Part shown: positions 26,450-36,762 of the stretch, in pieces | Layout: every line of letters begins with the position of its first letter | Position numbering within the stretch: position 1 is the first letter of the stretch | From: Anaerococcus obesiensis ph10 | Lineage (GTDB): Bacteria > Bacillota > Clostridia > Tissierellales > Peptoniphilaceae | DNA length: 64,000 bases | Direction: 5' to 3' | NCBI RefSeq assembly: GCF_000311745.1 | Contig: NZ_HE978531.1 | Location: 702,014-766,013 of the forward strand | Made by a program: the position numbers and the translations under genes | The notes under the pieces: generated by a model | The model's database searches: none | Seen by the model: only the letters and a program-made list of their open reading frames with translations | What the model was told of the DNA's origin: nothing

Positions 26450-27409
26450 TTATCCTAAATAAATTCCTTCTTCAAAATCATTTCCAAGTAAAAAAGATTT
26501 TGTGTCCATAGCTTTTTTGCCTGGAAATTGAATTTTTTCAATTATTATCCCACCATTTTTACAGCCAATAATAATTTTGTCATTTTTGTTAGCCTTATAT
26601 ACAAAAGATATTTTTGGATTTTCAATTTCAACTGGGCTTGCTTTTAAAATTTTTACATTTTCATTTTTATATGAGAAATATGCTTTTGGAAATTCTACAA
26701 AAGCTCTAATTTTATTTATTATTTCTTCTTTTGATTGATTAAAATCAATCTTTCCCATTTCTTTTGTAATTTTTTTTGTAAAAGTTGCCTTGTCATTATC
26801 TTGCTTTATTCTATTTTTCATAAACTCATCATAATTTAATACAGACTCAAGTATAACTTCACTTCCAATTTTTGATAGTTTTTCACTTAAAGATGTAAAA
26901 TCATCTTCAGCCTTTATTTCAACTTCTTTTTGATTTAAAATATCTCCAGAATCCATTCCTTTTTCTATAAGCATAGCTGATGCATGAGTTTTTTTGTCAC
27001 CATTTAATAGGCTAAATTGTACTGGACTAGAGCCTCTGTATTTTGGTAGAGATGATGGATGCAAGTTGATTATTTTATTTTTATATTCTTCTAATAATTT
27101 TTCTTTTATCAACTGACCAAAAGCAACTACTACTATATAATCAATATTTTTTTCTTTTAATAAATTTATAAATTCATCTGTGTTTACACTATCTGGAGTA
27201 ACAACTTCAATATTATTATCCAAAGCATATTGCTTAACTACTGTTGGCTTAAATTTATTTCTATTTCTTTTTTTATCTTTTCCACTTACAACTAAACTTA
27301 GGTTTATATTTTCGTTTTTATTAAGAATATCCAAAGTTTCTAGTGAAAACTTTGGACTTCCCATAAAACATATATTTATTTTATTCGTCAAATTTAACTT
27401 CCTCTTCAT
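26450..27409 (-). CDS. fmt: Methionyl-tRNA formyltransferase
   Basis: A 319-residue Fmt, which formylates initiator Met-tRNA using 10-formyl-THF. ICFMGSPKFSLETL opens the catalytic domain, HPSSLPKYRGSSPVQFSLLN (about residue 115) contains the catalytic His, and the C-terminal OB domain follows. The ATG at 27409 would overlap def by 29 bp; a TTG at 27391, with GAGGAAG just upstream, is an attractive alternative start and would shorten the overlap to 11 bp. Confidence 0.94.
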   Translation of the reverse strand: MKRKLNLTNKINICFMGSPKFSLETLDILNKNENINLSLVVSGKDKKRNRNKFKPTVVKQYALDNNIEVVTPDSVNTDEFINLLKEKNIDYIVVVAFGQLIKEKLLEEYKNKIINLHPSSLPKYRGSSPVQFSLLNGDKKTHASAMLIEKGMDSGDILNQKEVEIKAEDDFTSLSEKLSKIGSEVILESVLNYDEFMKNRIKQDNDKATFTKKITKEMGKIDFNQSKEEIINKIRAFVEFPKAYFSYKNENVKILKASPVEIENPKISFVYKANKNDKIIIGCKNGGIIIEKIQFPGKKAMDTKSFLLGNDFEEGIYLG

Positions 27410-27845
27410 AATTATCTATAAATAAAATCCCATTTAAATGATCAATTTCATGGCAAAGAGCTACAGCTTTTAGGCCTTCAGCTTCTATTTTTTTCTCATC
27501 TCCATTTTCGTCTAAATATTTTACAACAACATGGGCAGGTCTTTTTACATTTGCATTGAAATTTGGAACCGAAAGACATCCTTCAACTCCAACTTGTTCT
27601 CCATCTTTTTCAATAATTTCTGGATTTACAAGTTTAATCAAACCGTCTTCATCTCTAACATCCACAACTATAACTCTTTTTAAAAGTCCTACTTGTGGTG
27701 CTGCAAGTCCAACTCCATCAGCCTTATACATTGTTTCTGCCATATCATCTAATAAAATTTTAATTCTATCATTAACTTCTTTTACTTCTTTTGAAGTTTT
27801 TCTTAAAATAGGATCTCCAACTTGTCTTATATTTCTAATTGCCAT
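27381..27845 (-). CDS. def: Peptide deformylase
   Basis: A 154-residue metallopeptidase removing the N-formyl group from new proteins. The three family motifs are present: GVGLAAPQVG (about residue 43), EGCLSVP (about 88) and HEIDHLNG (about 131), giving Cys plus two His metal ligands. It lies 11 bp after the smc 3' end and overlaps fmt, so formylation and deformylation genes are coupled. Confidence 0.95.
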   Translation of the reverse strand: MAIRNIRQVGDPILRKTSKEVKEVNDRIKILLDDMAETMYKADGVGLAAPQVGLLKRVIVVDVRDEDGLIKLVNPEIIEKDGEQVGVEGCLSVPNFNANVKRPAHVVVKYLDENGDEKKIEAEGLKAVALCHEIDHLNGILFIDNYEEEVKFDE

Positions 27846-27856
27846 TTTTTCTCCTT

Positions 27857-30800
27857 CTATTTTTCATCATCAAAATCTATTGAATAAATTTTTGAAATTC
27901 CACCATCGCCAATTGTGACTCCATGAATTTTTTCTGCCAATTGCATGGTAGTTTGTCTGTGAGTTATCATTATAAATTGTGTTTTGTCAGATAAGGATTT
28001 TAAATAATCTATATATCTTTTTATATTTGATTCGTCCATAGCCGCATCAATCTCATCTAATAAAGAAAATGGAGCAGGATTTGTTTCAAATATTGCAAAT
28101 AATAAAGCTACAGCCGTTAGTGATTTTTCTCCACCAGATAATAGGCTTATATTTTTTGTACTTTTTCCTGGAGGGCAAGCGGATATATCAATCCCCGCAT
28201 CTAATAAATCATTTGAATCAAGGCTTAGCTTTGCCTTTCCTCCCATAAACAATTCCTTAAATATCCTTTGAAATTTTTCATCAATTATATTGAAATTTTT
28301 GATAAATTCATCTTTCATATCTTCTTCAAGCTTTTTTATCATTTTTTCAATATCTTTTTTGGACTTTTCAAGGTCAATTTTTTGCTTATCTAAAAATTCA
28401 AATTCTTTGTATGCTTTTTCAAAATTTTCTTTTGAATTTTCATCAAAAAATCCGACTTGAGTCAATTTTTTTTGAAGATTAAATAATTCTTCCTTTTTAA
28501 TTTGCTTTGAAGAATTTTCGTAATTATTTTCTTTTAATTCTTCTAGAGATTTTGAAATAAATGGTCTAATTTCATCTTCTAAATTTTTCAAATCCTTGCT
28601 TATAGCTTCAAGTTTGTAATTAAACTTCACTATTTTCATAGAATATTCATTTAATTCATTTTCTATATTTTTAGATAGAGATAATAACTTATGATTAGAG
28701 TTTTTCTTCTCATCAATTTCCATAGAAATCTTTATTTTATTTTTCTCGTCTTCTTTTACTCTTTCTTTTGTATCTACAACTTTATTTTCACAAGCACTTA
28801 TTTCTTTTTCTAAATTTATCAAACTTTCTTCTAAAGATTTTTTCATCTTTTGATTAAATTCTATATTTTGTTTCAAATTCAAAAGACTATTTTCATCTTC
28901 ACTTATCCTATTTTCTAAAATATTTAAATCTCTTGTATTTATTTCAATACTATTTTTGTTTTTAAATATTTCGTTGGATAAATCATTTATTAGTTTGCTA
29001 TTTTCAATAGATTTTTCCTTTAAAATCTCATCTTCTTTTTTTACATTTGAAAGTTTTAATTTGATTTTTTCTATATCTTTAAAATTTTCTTCTTCTTTTG
29101 ATTCTTTCAAAGATTCTTTTAACTCGTCAATTCTTTGAATTAGACTTTGCTTTTGATAATTTTTTTTGTCAAAAATAGACCTTATATCTATTAAATTCTC
29201 ATTAGCTTTTACTAATTCATCTTCTTTTTTTTGCCTTAATCTTTGATTTTCTTCTAATTCTATATTTAAAGAATTATAATTTTCTAATAAGTCATTTCTC
29301 TCGTTTCTTAACTTATTTATCCTAGATTTAATTTCATTTATTTTTTTATTTCTATTTAGGATATTAATATTTGATTTTCTAGCCTTATTAACTCCGGCAA
29401 CCATTGAACCCCAAGTATTAATTAAATCAAGATTTAAAGAAATTATCCTATACCCCTTAATTTTATTTGATAAGCTTACAGCATCGTCTATATTTTTTAC
29501 AACAACTGTATTAGAAAGAAAATGATTAATAATATTTTCAAGTTTTGAATCAAAACTAACCAAATCATAAGCCATAGCTATAACTTCTTTTTCTTCAACT
29601 CTAGCTTTTTTATTTTGTTTTATTGAATCCAAAGGTAAAAATGTAATTCTGCCAAGCTTATTTTTATTTACAAAATTAATTATCTCCCTAGTATCTTTTT
29701 TTGACCATGTTACAATATTTTGAAGCCCTTGACCTATAAGATTTTCAATTATCTCTTCATAACCTGATTTTACAGTTATAAGATTTGCTAGGGTATTTAT
29801 ATATAATTTTTCAATCTCTGTATTTTTGGTTTTTTCAAAAAATCTGAAACAGAATAAAAATACCCTTCATTTCTTTCCATCAAAGACTTTTGTATCTTAT
29901 AATTTGATATTTCTTCTTTGCAAGAAAGCTTGTTTTGGTTAATTGCTTTTTCCAAATCATCTTTTTTATTTATTTCATTTAAAATTTTTTCTTTTATTTT
30001 TTCAAGATTTGTATTTTTTCTTCAATATATTTTGAAAGATTTTCTTTTTCTTTTTCCAATTCATTTAAATCTTTGCTAATATTTGACAAATCAGAATTTA
30101 ATTCTTGAATTTTTTCATTGATTATCTTGTTATTTTCAAATCTTTGTTTTTCAAGAATTGTTCTTGTTTTTTGATCTATATCATAGTCATATATTAATTT
30201 ATTTAAATCTTCGCCTTCTTTTTTTAATCTTTCAATTTCTTTTTGTATTGAAGATAATAAAGCAATACTTTCATCTTTTTTCTCAGATAATTTTCTATTT
30301 TTTTCTTCTAAATTCCTTATTACATTTTTCGTATTTTCAAGCTTATCTTTTTGGTTTTTTAGTGAAAGCTCATAATTTTTAAATTTCTCATCATAAGATT
30401 TAAAATCACTGTTATTTCTTTCTAAATCTTTTTTATTATAAGACAATTTTTGCCTATCAAGATTTATCTTATTAGTGTACTTATCAATATTTTTTTCATT
30501 ATCTAAAATACTTTGGTTAAGATTTTTATATTTATTTTCTAAATCTCTGATATTTTCTGCTATCGGCAATAATGATTCATTTATTTTATCAAATTCTCTA
30601 GTTTTTTCTTCTTGATTATTTTTTAAAATTTTAATTTGTTCAATTAAATCTTTATTTTTTTCGTTTAAAGACTTTGATTTATTTGCATAAAATAAATATG
30701 CTTTTTCATTAAGCAAGCTTTCAATTTCAGTATATTTTTCAAAATTTTTCGCTTCAATTTCAAGCTTATTTTTATCCTTATTTTTGTAGTCCCATTCTCT

Positions 30801-31388
30801 TTGGATTATCTCAAGATCTTCATCAACCTTAGATAGTTTTTTTAGGGATTCTTCTCTTCTATATTTGTGAGTTGCAATTCCACTTGCTTCTTCAAAAATA
30901 TTTCTTCTTTCTTGATTTGATGAATTTAAAATTTCATCAATTCTTCCTTGACCTATTACAGAATATCCTTCTTTCCCAATACCTGTATCCAAAAATAATT
31001 CTTTTATATCTTTAAGTCTTACTCTTTTTCCATTTAACCTATATTCATTGTCGCCATTTCTAAAAATTCTTCTAGAAATTTTTACAAGATCATAGTCACT
31101 AGACAAAGCCCTATCTTTATTATTAAATGAAAGATTTACTTCCGCCATATTCATAGGTTTTTTATCATCAGCTCCTTGAAAGATTACATCATCCATCTTC
31201 TTTCCTCTCAAAGATTTTACTGATTGTTCACCTAAAACCCATTTTATGGCATCTGCTATATTTGATTTCCCAGAACCATTTGGACCAACTACAGCAGTTA
31301 TTTGATTATCAAATTTTATTTTTGTCCTATTAGCAAAGGACTTAAATCCTTTAAGTTCAACACTTTCTAATCTAATATAAATCACCAC
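27857..31388 (-). CDS. smc: Chromosome partition protein SMC, interrupted by two frameshifts
   Basis: SMC is the ATPase of the bacterial condensin. The first part (31388-29994, 464 residues) has Walker A VVGPNGSGKSNIADAI and the start of the coiled coil; the last part (29632-27857, 591 residues) has the hinge end, the second coiled coil, the signature LLSGGEKSLTAVALLFA and Walker B FSLLDEIDAAMD. Between them (29633-29993) the sequence is still coding in shifted frames: IKEKILNEINKKDDLEKAI, then NTLANLITVKSGYEEII and NKNKLGRITFLPLDSI of the hinge. One added base at each of two A runs (T on the plus strand; near 29997-30002 and 29830-29835) restores one frame of about 1170 residues, the family length. 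Either an assembly error or a very recent lesion. The start is a weak GTG near 31388. Confidence 0.88.
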
Positions 31389-32448
31389 CGTAAGTTTTTT
31401 CTACAAATTCTCTCATAAAATTTTCAATATCATAGGAGATTTTTTTATCCTCATACTCTATAAAATTATTTTCATCATTTTCAAAATTTATAATCAAGCC
31501 ATATTTTTTGTAAAAATAATTTTTGTTTGCTTTTTTATTTCCAGCTATTATTGAAATTTCTCTGTTTGATATATGAATTTTTATCTTATCTTTTAGCCTA
31601 TATTTATTTATTAATTCTTCCAAATAAATTTTGTGAATATTTGTTTCAACCAATTGTCTAATTGAAGGATGAAAAGGCCCTGCAACAACATCTTTTTTTT
31701 CATTTATATTTTCTGTTGGTTGAAGTCCTATTCTTATTACTGGAATTTTTTTGTATGAATAAATCATATAAAGCCTACTAGATATTTCAATAGCTTCATC
31801 CAAGCTAAGAGCTTTATATAAACCTTCTTTATATAATTTTTCAAGTTTTGTATCTTTTATAACCAAAGTTGGATATATTCTTACCATATCAGGATTCATT
31901 TTTATAGACTCTAATCCTGTTTTGATAGCTTTATCAAAAGAATCCTTATAAAGACCAGGCATGATTTGATGACCTAATTTGAAACCATAATCTTTTATTA
32001 ATTTGCTTGCCATAATTGAATCTTCTTTACTATGACCTCTCTCATTTGCATTTAATATTTCATTATCAAGCGATTGTATTCCAAGTTCAATTACATCAAC
32101 TTCATATTTTTTTAATATATCAAGAATAGAATTATTTATATAATCAGGTCTTGTGGATAATCTGATTCTATCAATAATTCCCTTCTTTTTATAATTAAGT
32201 GCAATTTCAAGATAAGAAATCATTACTTTTTCATCAAGACCTGTAAATGAGCCACCAAAAAATGCAATTTCTTTAAGATTTTCATTTTTTGGAAAATATG
32301 ATAAGTATTGATTAATTTGCCTTATAGTATTTTCTTTATTTATATTGTCCTTATAATTTGTAATTTTGACTTGATTGCAAAAAGCACAATCGTGGGGACA
32401 ACCCAAAAATGGTATAAAAATTGGTATTATATATTCTTTTTTACTCAT
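31372..32448 (-). CDS. Radical SAM protein, Elp3-like N-terminal type
   Basis: A 358-residue radical SAM enzyme with the cluster motif CPHDCAFC (CX3CX2C, residues 17-24), FFGGSFTGL (SAM-binding glycines) and GIQSLDNEILNANERGHSKE. This subgroup resembles the radical SAM domain of the tRNA-modifying Elp3 but lacks the acetyltransferase domain; its substrate is not established. The gene overlaps the ends of both rnc and smc, and rnc-radical SAM-smc is a recurring clostridial order, hinting at an RNA-related role. Confidence 0.85.
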   Translation of the reverse strand: MSKKEYIIPIFIPFLGCPHDCAFCNQVKITNYKDNINKENTIRQINQYLSYFPKNENLKEIAFFGGSFTGLDEKVMISYLEIALNYKKKGIIDRIRLSTRPDYINNSILDILKKYEVDVIELGIQSLDNEILNANERGHSKEDSIMASKLIKDYGFKLGHQIMPGLYKDSFDKAIKTGLESIKMNPDMVRIYPTLVIKDTKLEKLYKEGLYKALSLDEAIEISSRLYMIYSYKKIPVIRIGLQPTENINEKKDVVAGPFHPSIRQLVETNIHKIYLEELINKYRLKDKIKIHISNREISIIAGNKKANKNYFYKKYGLIINFENDENNFIEYEDKKISYDIENFMREFVEKTYGGDLY

Positions 32449-33156
32449 TTGTCAACTTCTTATAAGCGATTCTTGCTGCCATTTGTTCAGCTTCTTTTTT
32501 ATTTTTTCCCTTGCCAGTGCTAAGTTTTTTATTTTTGGCTGAAACTTCCATATAAAATGTTTTATTATGCTCTGGTCCTTCTTCTTTTACAAGTTTATAT
32601 TTTAAAATTATTCTGTTTGTCTTGTTAAAATATTCTTGTAATTTTGTTTTGTAATCAATAAAAAGCAAGTCATTTTCTAGAAGTTCTTTTACAATTTCAT
32701 AATAATTTTTCATTAAAAAATCTTTTAGAAAATCATACCCTGCATCAAGATAAATAGCAGCACAAAAAGCCTCAAAAGTATCTGCTTTTACAGATTTTTT
32801 TCTCTACCATTATGACTTTCTTCTCCTTTTCCAAACAACAAATATGAAGATAAATTAAATTTTTCGCTTGCTTTTGAAAAAGATGAAGTACAAACTATCC
32901 TTGATCTTATTTTTGTTAATTTTCCTTCTGGATATGTTTTGTGATTTTTGTAAAGTTCTTCGCTTACAATTAAATCAAGAATGCTATCTCCCAAAAATTC
33001 CAATCTTTCGTTTGATGATTTATTTTCATCCTTGCTCTCATTAATATAAGAAGAGTGAGTAAGGGCTACATCAATAAGATTTTTATTTTTAAAAATGTAG
33101 CCTATACTCTCTTCAAGTTTTTCAATTTCTTCTAATCTTTCTTTACTTAATTTCAT
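32441..33156 (-). CDS. rnc: Ribonuclease III, interrupted by one frameshift
   Basis: RNase III cuts double-stranded RNA in rRNA maturation and mRNA control. The 5' frame (33156-32788) holds the catalytic signature NERLEFLGDSILDL (about residue 44) but ends at HNGREKNL. The 3' frame (from 32713) has the double-stranded RNA-binding domain ending GKNKKEAEQMAARIAYKKL. The gap is coding in the shifted frame (KSVKADTFEAFCAAIYLDAG, the second acidic motif). Adding one base to the run at 32795-32801 joins everything into about 238 residues, the normal size. Its ATG overlaps the acpP stop. Confidence 0.88.
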
Positions 33157-33380
33157 TAATTTTTGCTTTCTATTAAAGATATTACATCTGAAAATTTTTC
33201 GATTTCATCTAATTCGTCATCAGAAAATTCTATGTCATACTTATCTTCAATTGCCATAATAAAATCAAGCATATCGATTGAATCTATGTCATAAGCTGTG
33301 ATTTCTTTTTCAAAATCAATTTCATCTTCATTAATATCTAAATTTTCTTTTACTAATTCAATTAATTCTTCTCTTATCAT
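33156..33380 (-). CDS. acpP: Acyl carrier protein
   Basis: A 74-residue acidic helical protein that carries fatty-acyl chains on a phosphopantetheine arm. The attachment Ser lies in YDIDSIDMLDFIM (about residue 35), a DSxD variant of the usual DSLD. It sits between plsX and rnc, the standard Gram-positive order, and overlaps plsX by 4 bp. Confidence 0.94.
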   Translation of the reverse strand: MIREELIELVKENLDINEDEIDFEKEITAYDIDSIDMLDFIMAIEDKYDIEFSDDELDEIEKFSDVISLIESKN

Positions 33381-34351
33381 TCTAATTCTCCTTTTATTTT
33401 TTCTATTGTATTTGTATTTACATAATCGATTAGACCTAAAATAGCTGAGCTAAATGCTTTTTCATTAGAATTGCCGTGAGCCTTATAAACATATTGGTTT
33501 ACTCCCAAAAGTGGAGCTCCTCCTATAGAATCTGAGTTATATTTTGATAAATTTTCTTTTAAAGAATTTTTTATCAAGGCACCTCCAATTTTTGTTGAAA
33601 ATGATTTGTAAATTGCATCTTTAATTTCCTTACTGAAAAGACTAATTACACCTTCTGCAGTTTTTATAGCAATATTTCCGTCAAATCCATCAGCTATTAC
33701 TATATTAGTCTTGCCAGTAAACAAATCTCTTGCTTCAATATTTCCTTTGAAATTTATTGAAGATTCTTCCAATAATTTGTAAGTTTCTTTTGCTAATTTG
33801 TTTCCCTTGTGTTCTTCGATTCCAACATTTAAAAGTGAAACTGTAGGATTTTCTATATGAAGTACATTTTTTGCAAAAACACTTCCCATTATTGCAAATT
33901 CTTTTAAAAATTCTGCTTTGCAATCCATATTTGCCCCAGTATCCAATAATAAAGTTGTATTTTCATAAGTTGGTAGGCTTGTTGCTATGCAAGCTCTTTT
34001 TATTCCTTTAATTCTTCCAGAAATAAATAATCCGCTTGCAAGAATTGCTCCTGTTGAGCCTGCAGAAACTAATCCATCGTAACCATCTTCATTTAATTTT
34101 TCGAAAGCTTTAACCATTGTAGAATCTTTTTTTCTTCTTATGGCCTTTACTGGATCTTCATTATTTTCAATTTTGTCTTTAGCATCTATTATTTCGTAGG
34201 ATTTTATTCTTCCATCAATAATTTTTTCTATTTTTTCTTTATCTCCAGAAAAAACTGGCACAAAATCTTTTTCTTTTAAAGCACTAATTGCACCTTCTAT
34301 TGGAATCTTTATTCCGTCATCTACTCCATAAGTATCTATAATTATCTTCAT
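33377..34351 (-). CDS. plsX: Phosphate acyltransferase PlsX
   Basis: A 324-residue enzyme converting acyl-ACP to acyl-phosphate, the first step of phospholipid synthesis in most Gram-positives. GLVSAGSTGAILASGL (about residue 95), LLDTGANMDC and FDGNIAIKTAEG are family hallmarks. It follows rpmF after a hairpin terminator, so it needs either readthrough or its own promoter, which I could not identify clearly in the 48-bp gap. Confidence 0.94.
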   Translation of the reverse strand: MKIIIDTYGVDDGIKIPIEGAISALKEKDFVPVFSGDKEKIEKIIDGRIKSYEIIDAKDKIENNEDPVKAIRRKKDSTMVKAFEKLNEDGYDGLVSAGSTGAILASGLFISGRIKGIKRACIATSLPTYENTTLLLDTGANMDCKAEFLKEFAIMGSVFAKNVLHIENPTVSLLNVGIEEHKGNKLAKETYKLLEESSINFKGNIEARDLFTGKTNIVIADGFDGNIAIKTAEGVISLFSKEIKDAIYKSFSTKIGGALIKNSLKENLSKYNSDSIGGAPLLGVNQYVYKAHGNSNEKAFSSAILGLIDYVNTNTIEKIKGELE

Positions 34352-34374
34352 AATTTCCCCTTATTTTTGATATT

Positions 34375-34400
34375 AAAAAAAGATAGTGTTACCACTATCT
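34375..34400 (-). terminator. Terminator at the end of rpmF
   Basis: AGATAGTG (34381-34388) pairs with CACTATCT (34393-34400) around a 4-base loop, followed on the minus strand by seven T. The stem begins inside the rpmF stop codon. It would make rpmF largely monocistronic and reduce flow into plsX. Confidence 0.75.
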
Positions 34401-34579
34401 TAATTTAACTCAAGAACTTCTTTGCCTTTATGATAACCACAGCTTGGACAAACTCTATGTGGTAACATTGGTTCATGACAATTTGGACACTCTACATAAG
34501 TTGATTTATTTAATCTGTAAGCTGAAGCTCTTCTTTTATTTTTTCTTGTTTTTGATGTTCTTCTCTTAGGTACTGCCAT
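34400..34579 (-). CDS. rpmF: 50S ribosomal protein L32
   Basis: A 59-residue L32 of the large ribosomal subunit. It starts [19 protein letters not shown] and has [20 protein letters not shown], a complete four-cysteine zinc site. AGGAGG lies upstream of the ATG at 34579. rpmF before plsX is a conserved order; the yceD gene that usually precedes rpmF is missing, ackA lying there instead. Confidence 0.96.
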   Translation of the reverse strand: MAVPKRRTSKTRKNKRRASAYRLNKSTYVECPNCHEPMLPHRVCPSCGYHKGKEVLELN

Positions 34580-34618
34580 TCTAACACCTCCTAGTTATGA
34601 GTTTTAGCAATCTTAAAC

Positions 34619-34647
34619 ATTATATAAGTAAATGTTAAAATTGTCAA
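34619..34647 (-). promoter_or_regulatory. rpmF promoter, perfect consensus
   Basis: TTGACA (34642-34647) and TATAAT (34619-34624) with a 17-bp spacer on the minus strand. The -35 box abuts the ackA stop codon. A full match to the vegetative sigma factor consensus suggests very strong transcription. Confidence 0.88.
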
Positions 34648-34648
34648 G

Positions 34649-35836
34649 CTATACTAGTTTTTTAGTGTCTCTTGCAATCATTAATTCTTCGTTTGTTGCT
34701 ATTACAAAAACTTTTACTTTTGAATCGTCAGTTGAGATTAAATGACAACCGCCACGAACATTATTTTTTTCTGGATCGATTTTGATTCCAAATTGTTCAA
34801 AGCCTTTCATTATGTCAGCTCTCATTGTTGCAGAATTTTCTCCGATTCCACCAGTAAATACAATTGCATCAGTTTTTCCGATTTCTGCCATATATCCTGC
34901 TACATATCTTTTTGCTCTGTTAGCAAACATTTTTAAAGCAATATCTGCTCTTTTATTTCCATCATTTGCAGCATTTTCAAGATCTCTAAAGTCTGATGAT
35001 ACTCCAGAAACTCCAAGAACTCCTGATTCTTTATTTAGGACATTGTCCATTTTTTTTGTATCATATCCATATTCATTCATCAAAAATGTTACAACTGTTG
35101 GATCTAAATCTCCACTTCTTGTTCCCATTACAAGTCCTTCAAGTGGTGTAAGTCCCATTGTTGTATCAAATGATTTTCCTTCTTTAACTGCACATATTGA
35201 AGATCCATTTCCTAAATGGCATGAAATCATATTTAAATCTTTTTGATCTTTTTCTAAAACTTTTGCTGTTTTTTGTGTGATGAAATCATGGCTTGTTCCA
35301 TGGAATCCATATTTTCTAACAGCTTGGTCTTCGTAGTATTTATAATCAATTCCATAAAGGAAATTTTCTTCTGGCATTGATTGGTGGAATGCTGTATCAA
35401 ATACTGCCACATTTTTTACATTTGGTAGAAGTTTTTCACAAGCTTCAAGTCCCATCATATTTGCTGGATTGTGTAATGGTGCAAATTTTGAATATTCTTT
35501 TACAGCTTCTTTAACTTCGTCATCAATTACAACAGATTTTGTAATTTTTTCTCCACCATGAACAAATCTATGGCCAACTGCATCTATTTCAGATAAATCT
35601 GAAATCACACCATTTTCTTTATCAGTTATAGCATCAAATACGTGTTTAACTGCTTCAGTATGGTCTTTCATATCTTCTTCAATTATATATTCGTCGTCGC
35701 CTTTTTCTTGTTTAAGTCTTGAGCCATCTATTCCAATTCTTTCTACAAGACCCTTTACTAAAACTTCTTCATTGTCCATATCAAATAATTGATATTTTAA
35801 AGATGAAGAGCCACAATTGATAACTAATATTTTCAT
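34649..35836 (-). CDS. ackA: Acetate kinase
   Basis: A 395-residue acetate kinase making ATP from acetyl-phosphate, a main energy step in acetogenic fermentation. VINCGSSSLKYQLFDM at the N-terminus, FDTAFHQSMPE, the conserved HLGNGSSICAV (about residue 205) and FTGGIGENSA are all present, and the length is typical. GGAGG precedes the ATG. It follows the pilin-like genes by only 11 bp and so may be read from the pyrH/pilus transcript. No pta gene is nearby. Confidence 0.96.
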   Translation of the reverse strand: MKILVINCGSSSLKYQLFDMDNEEVLVKGLVERIGIDGSRLKQEKGDDEYIIEEDMKDHTEAVKHVFDAITDKENGVISDLSEIDAVGHRFVHGGEKITKSVVIDDEVKEAVKEYSKFAPLHNPANMMGLEACEKLLPNVKNVAVFDTAFHQSMPEENFLYGIDYKYYEDQAVRKYGFHGTSHDFITQKTAKVLEKDQKDLNMISCHLGNGSSICAVKEGKSFDTTMGLTPLEGLVMGTRSGDLDPTVVTFLMNEYGYDTKKMDNVLNKESGVLGVSGVSSDFRDLENAANDGNKRADIALKMFANRAKRYVAGYMAEIGKTDAIVFTGGIGENSATMRADIMKGFEQFGIKIDPEKNNVRGGCHLISTDDSKVKVFVIATNEELMIARDTKKLV

Positions 35837-35847
35837 TTATTCCTCCA

Positions 35848-36762
35848 TTAAAATACTTTTTTTGATTTAATTTCAATAAATTTTGGATTTTCTATATCAT
35901 CAATATAATCTAGTGATTTTTCTTTATTGTATGAATAATCAACTATATTAGTGTAATCATTTTTTGATATTAATTGCCCATCTATAATAAGTTTGCTATT
36001 ATTTTTTGAAATAATACCGCCTTTTATTATAAGCAAACCATCCAAAACTAAATCATTTTCCAAAATCAAATCTTTACCAATAATTACTATACCACTAATT
36101 CGTCTAGGTGTCTTAATTTTATTGGAAAAATTTTTTTCTTCATTTGATAAATTGCTCTGATTTTTCTCTAAATTATCATCATTTGAAATTTCGCTTGATG
36201 TAATCTTTTCTTTCTCTCTTTTTACAATTAATTGTCCACCAATTTTTAAAAATCTCTTTTCTAAATCATTTTCTAATTTTAAATTTTCAAATTCTTCAAA
36301 TTTATTTTGTTTGAATTTTAAATTTTTGTAAAATTCGTCGAAATTTTCATCAAGTATTATTTTTTTATTTTCTCTTAGCGCATACTTATTTCTTAAATCC
36401 AAAACCATTTCTAATATAGCCTTTGAATTTCCAATTTTTTTTACACTTCTTAATACAAATTCTTTTTTATTTTGTTTTTGAATTTTTACTTCTTCTTTTT
36501 CATCAAAATAATAAAAATAAAATGGATGCCACAAATTGTCATCATTTTCATTTACTATCTCAACATCTTCCAACAAAGTTTTTTTATCATCTACAATTAT
36601 GGAATAAAGTGATTCTAATTGGTATATAGCTTTTTTCCTATTGTACAAATCCTTATTCGAATCATTGTTATTTATCGCCTGCTCGTATATGAAGGTTAGG
36701 CTTATTGATAAAAGAAGTAAAATTATCAAAACATAAATGGATAAAAAACCTCTTTTTTTCAT
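35848..36762 (-). CDS. PilX-like membrane protein of the pilus cluster
   Basis: A 304-residue protein with a short basic N-terminus (MKKRGFLSIYVLII) and one transmembrane helix, followed by a long polar extracellular region rich in Asn, Lys and Glu. The KRG-F junction resembles a prepilin cleavage site, but the Glu expected at position +5 is missing, as in PilX-type minor components. No closer family is recognised. It overlaps the preceding pseudopilin gene by 4 bp, so it belongs to the same operon. Confidence 0.6.
   Translation of the reverse strand: MKKRGFLSIYVLIILLLLSISLTFIYEQAINNNDSNKDLYNRKKAIYQLESLYSIIVDDKKTLLEDVEIVNENDDNLWHPFYFYYFDEKEEVKIQKQNKKEFVLRSVKKIGNSKAILEMVLDLRNKYALRENKKIILDENFDEFYKNLKFKQNKFEEFENLKLENDLEKRFLKIGGQLIVKREKEKITSSEISNDDNLEKNQSNLSNEEKNFSNKIKTPRRISGIVIIGKDLILENDLVLDGLLIIKGGIISKNNSKLIIDGQLISKNDYTNIVDYSYNKEKSLDYIDDIENPKFIEIKSKKVF

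Noticed and set aside
29633..29993. Apparent intergenic gap between two separate SMC-like genes
   Set aside because: The gap encodes the missing hinge half in shifted frames, so it is one interrupted gene and not two genes.
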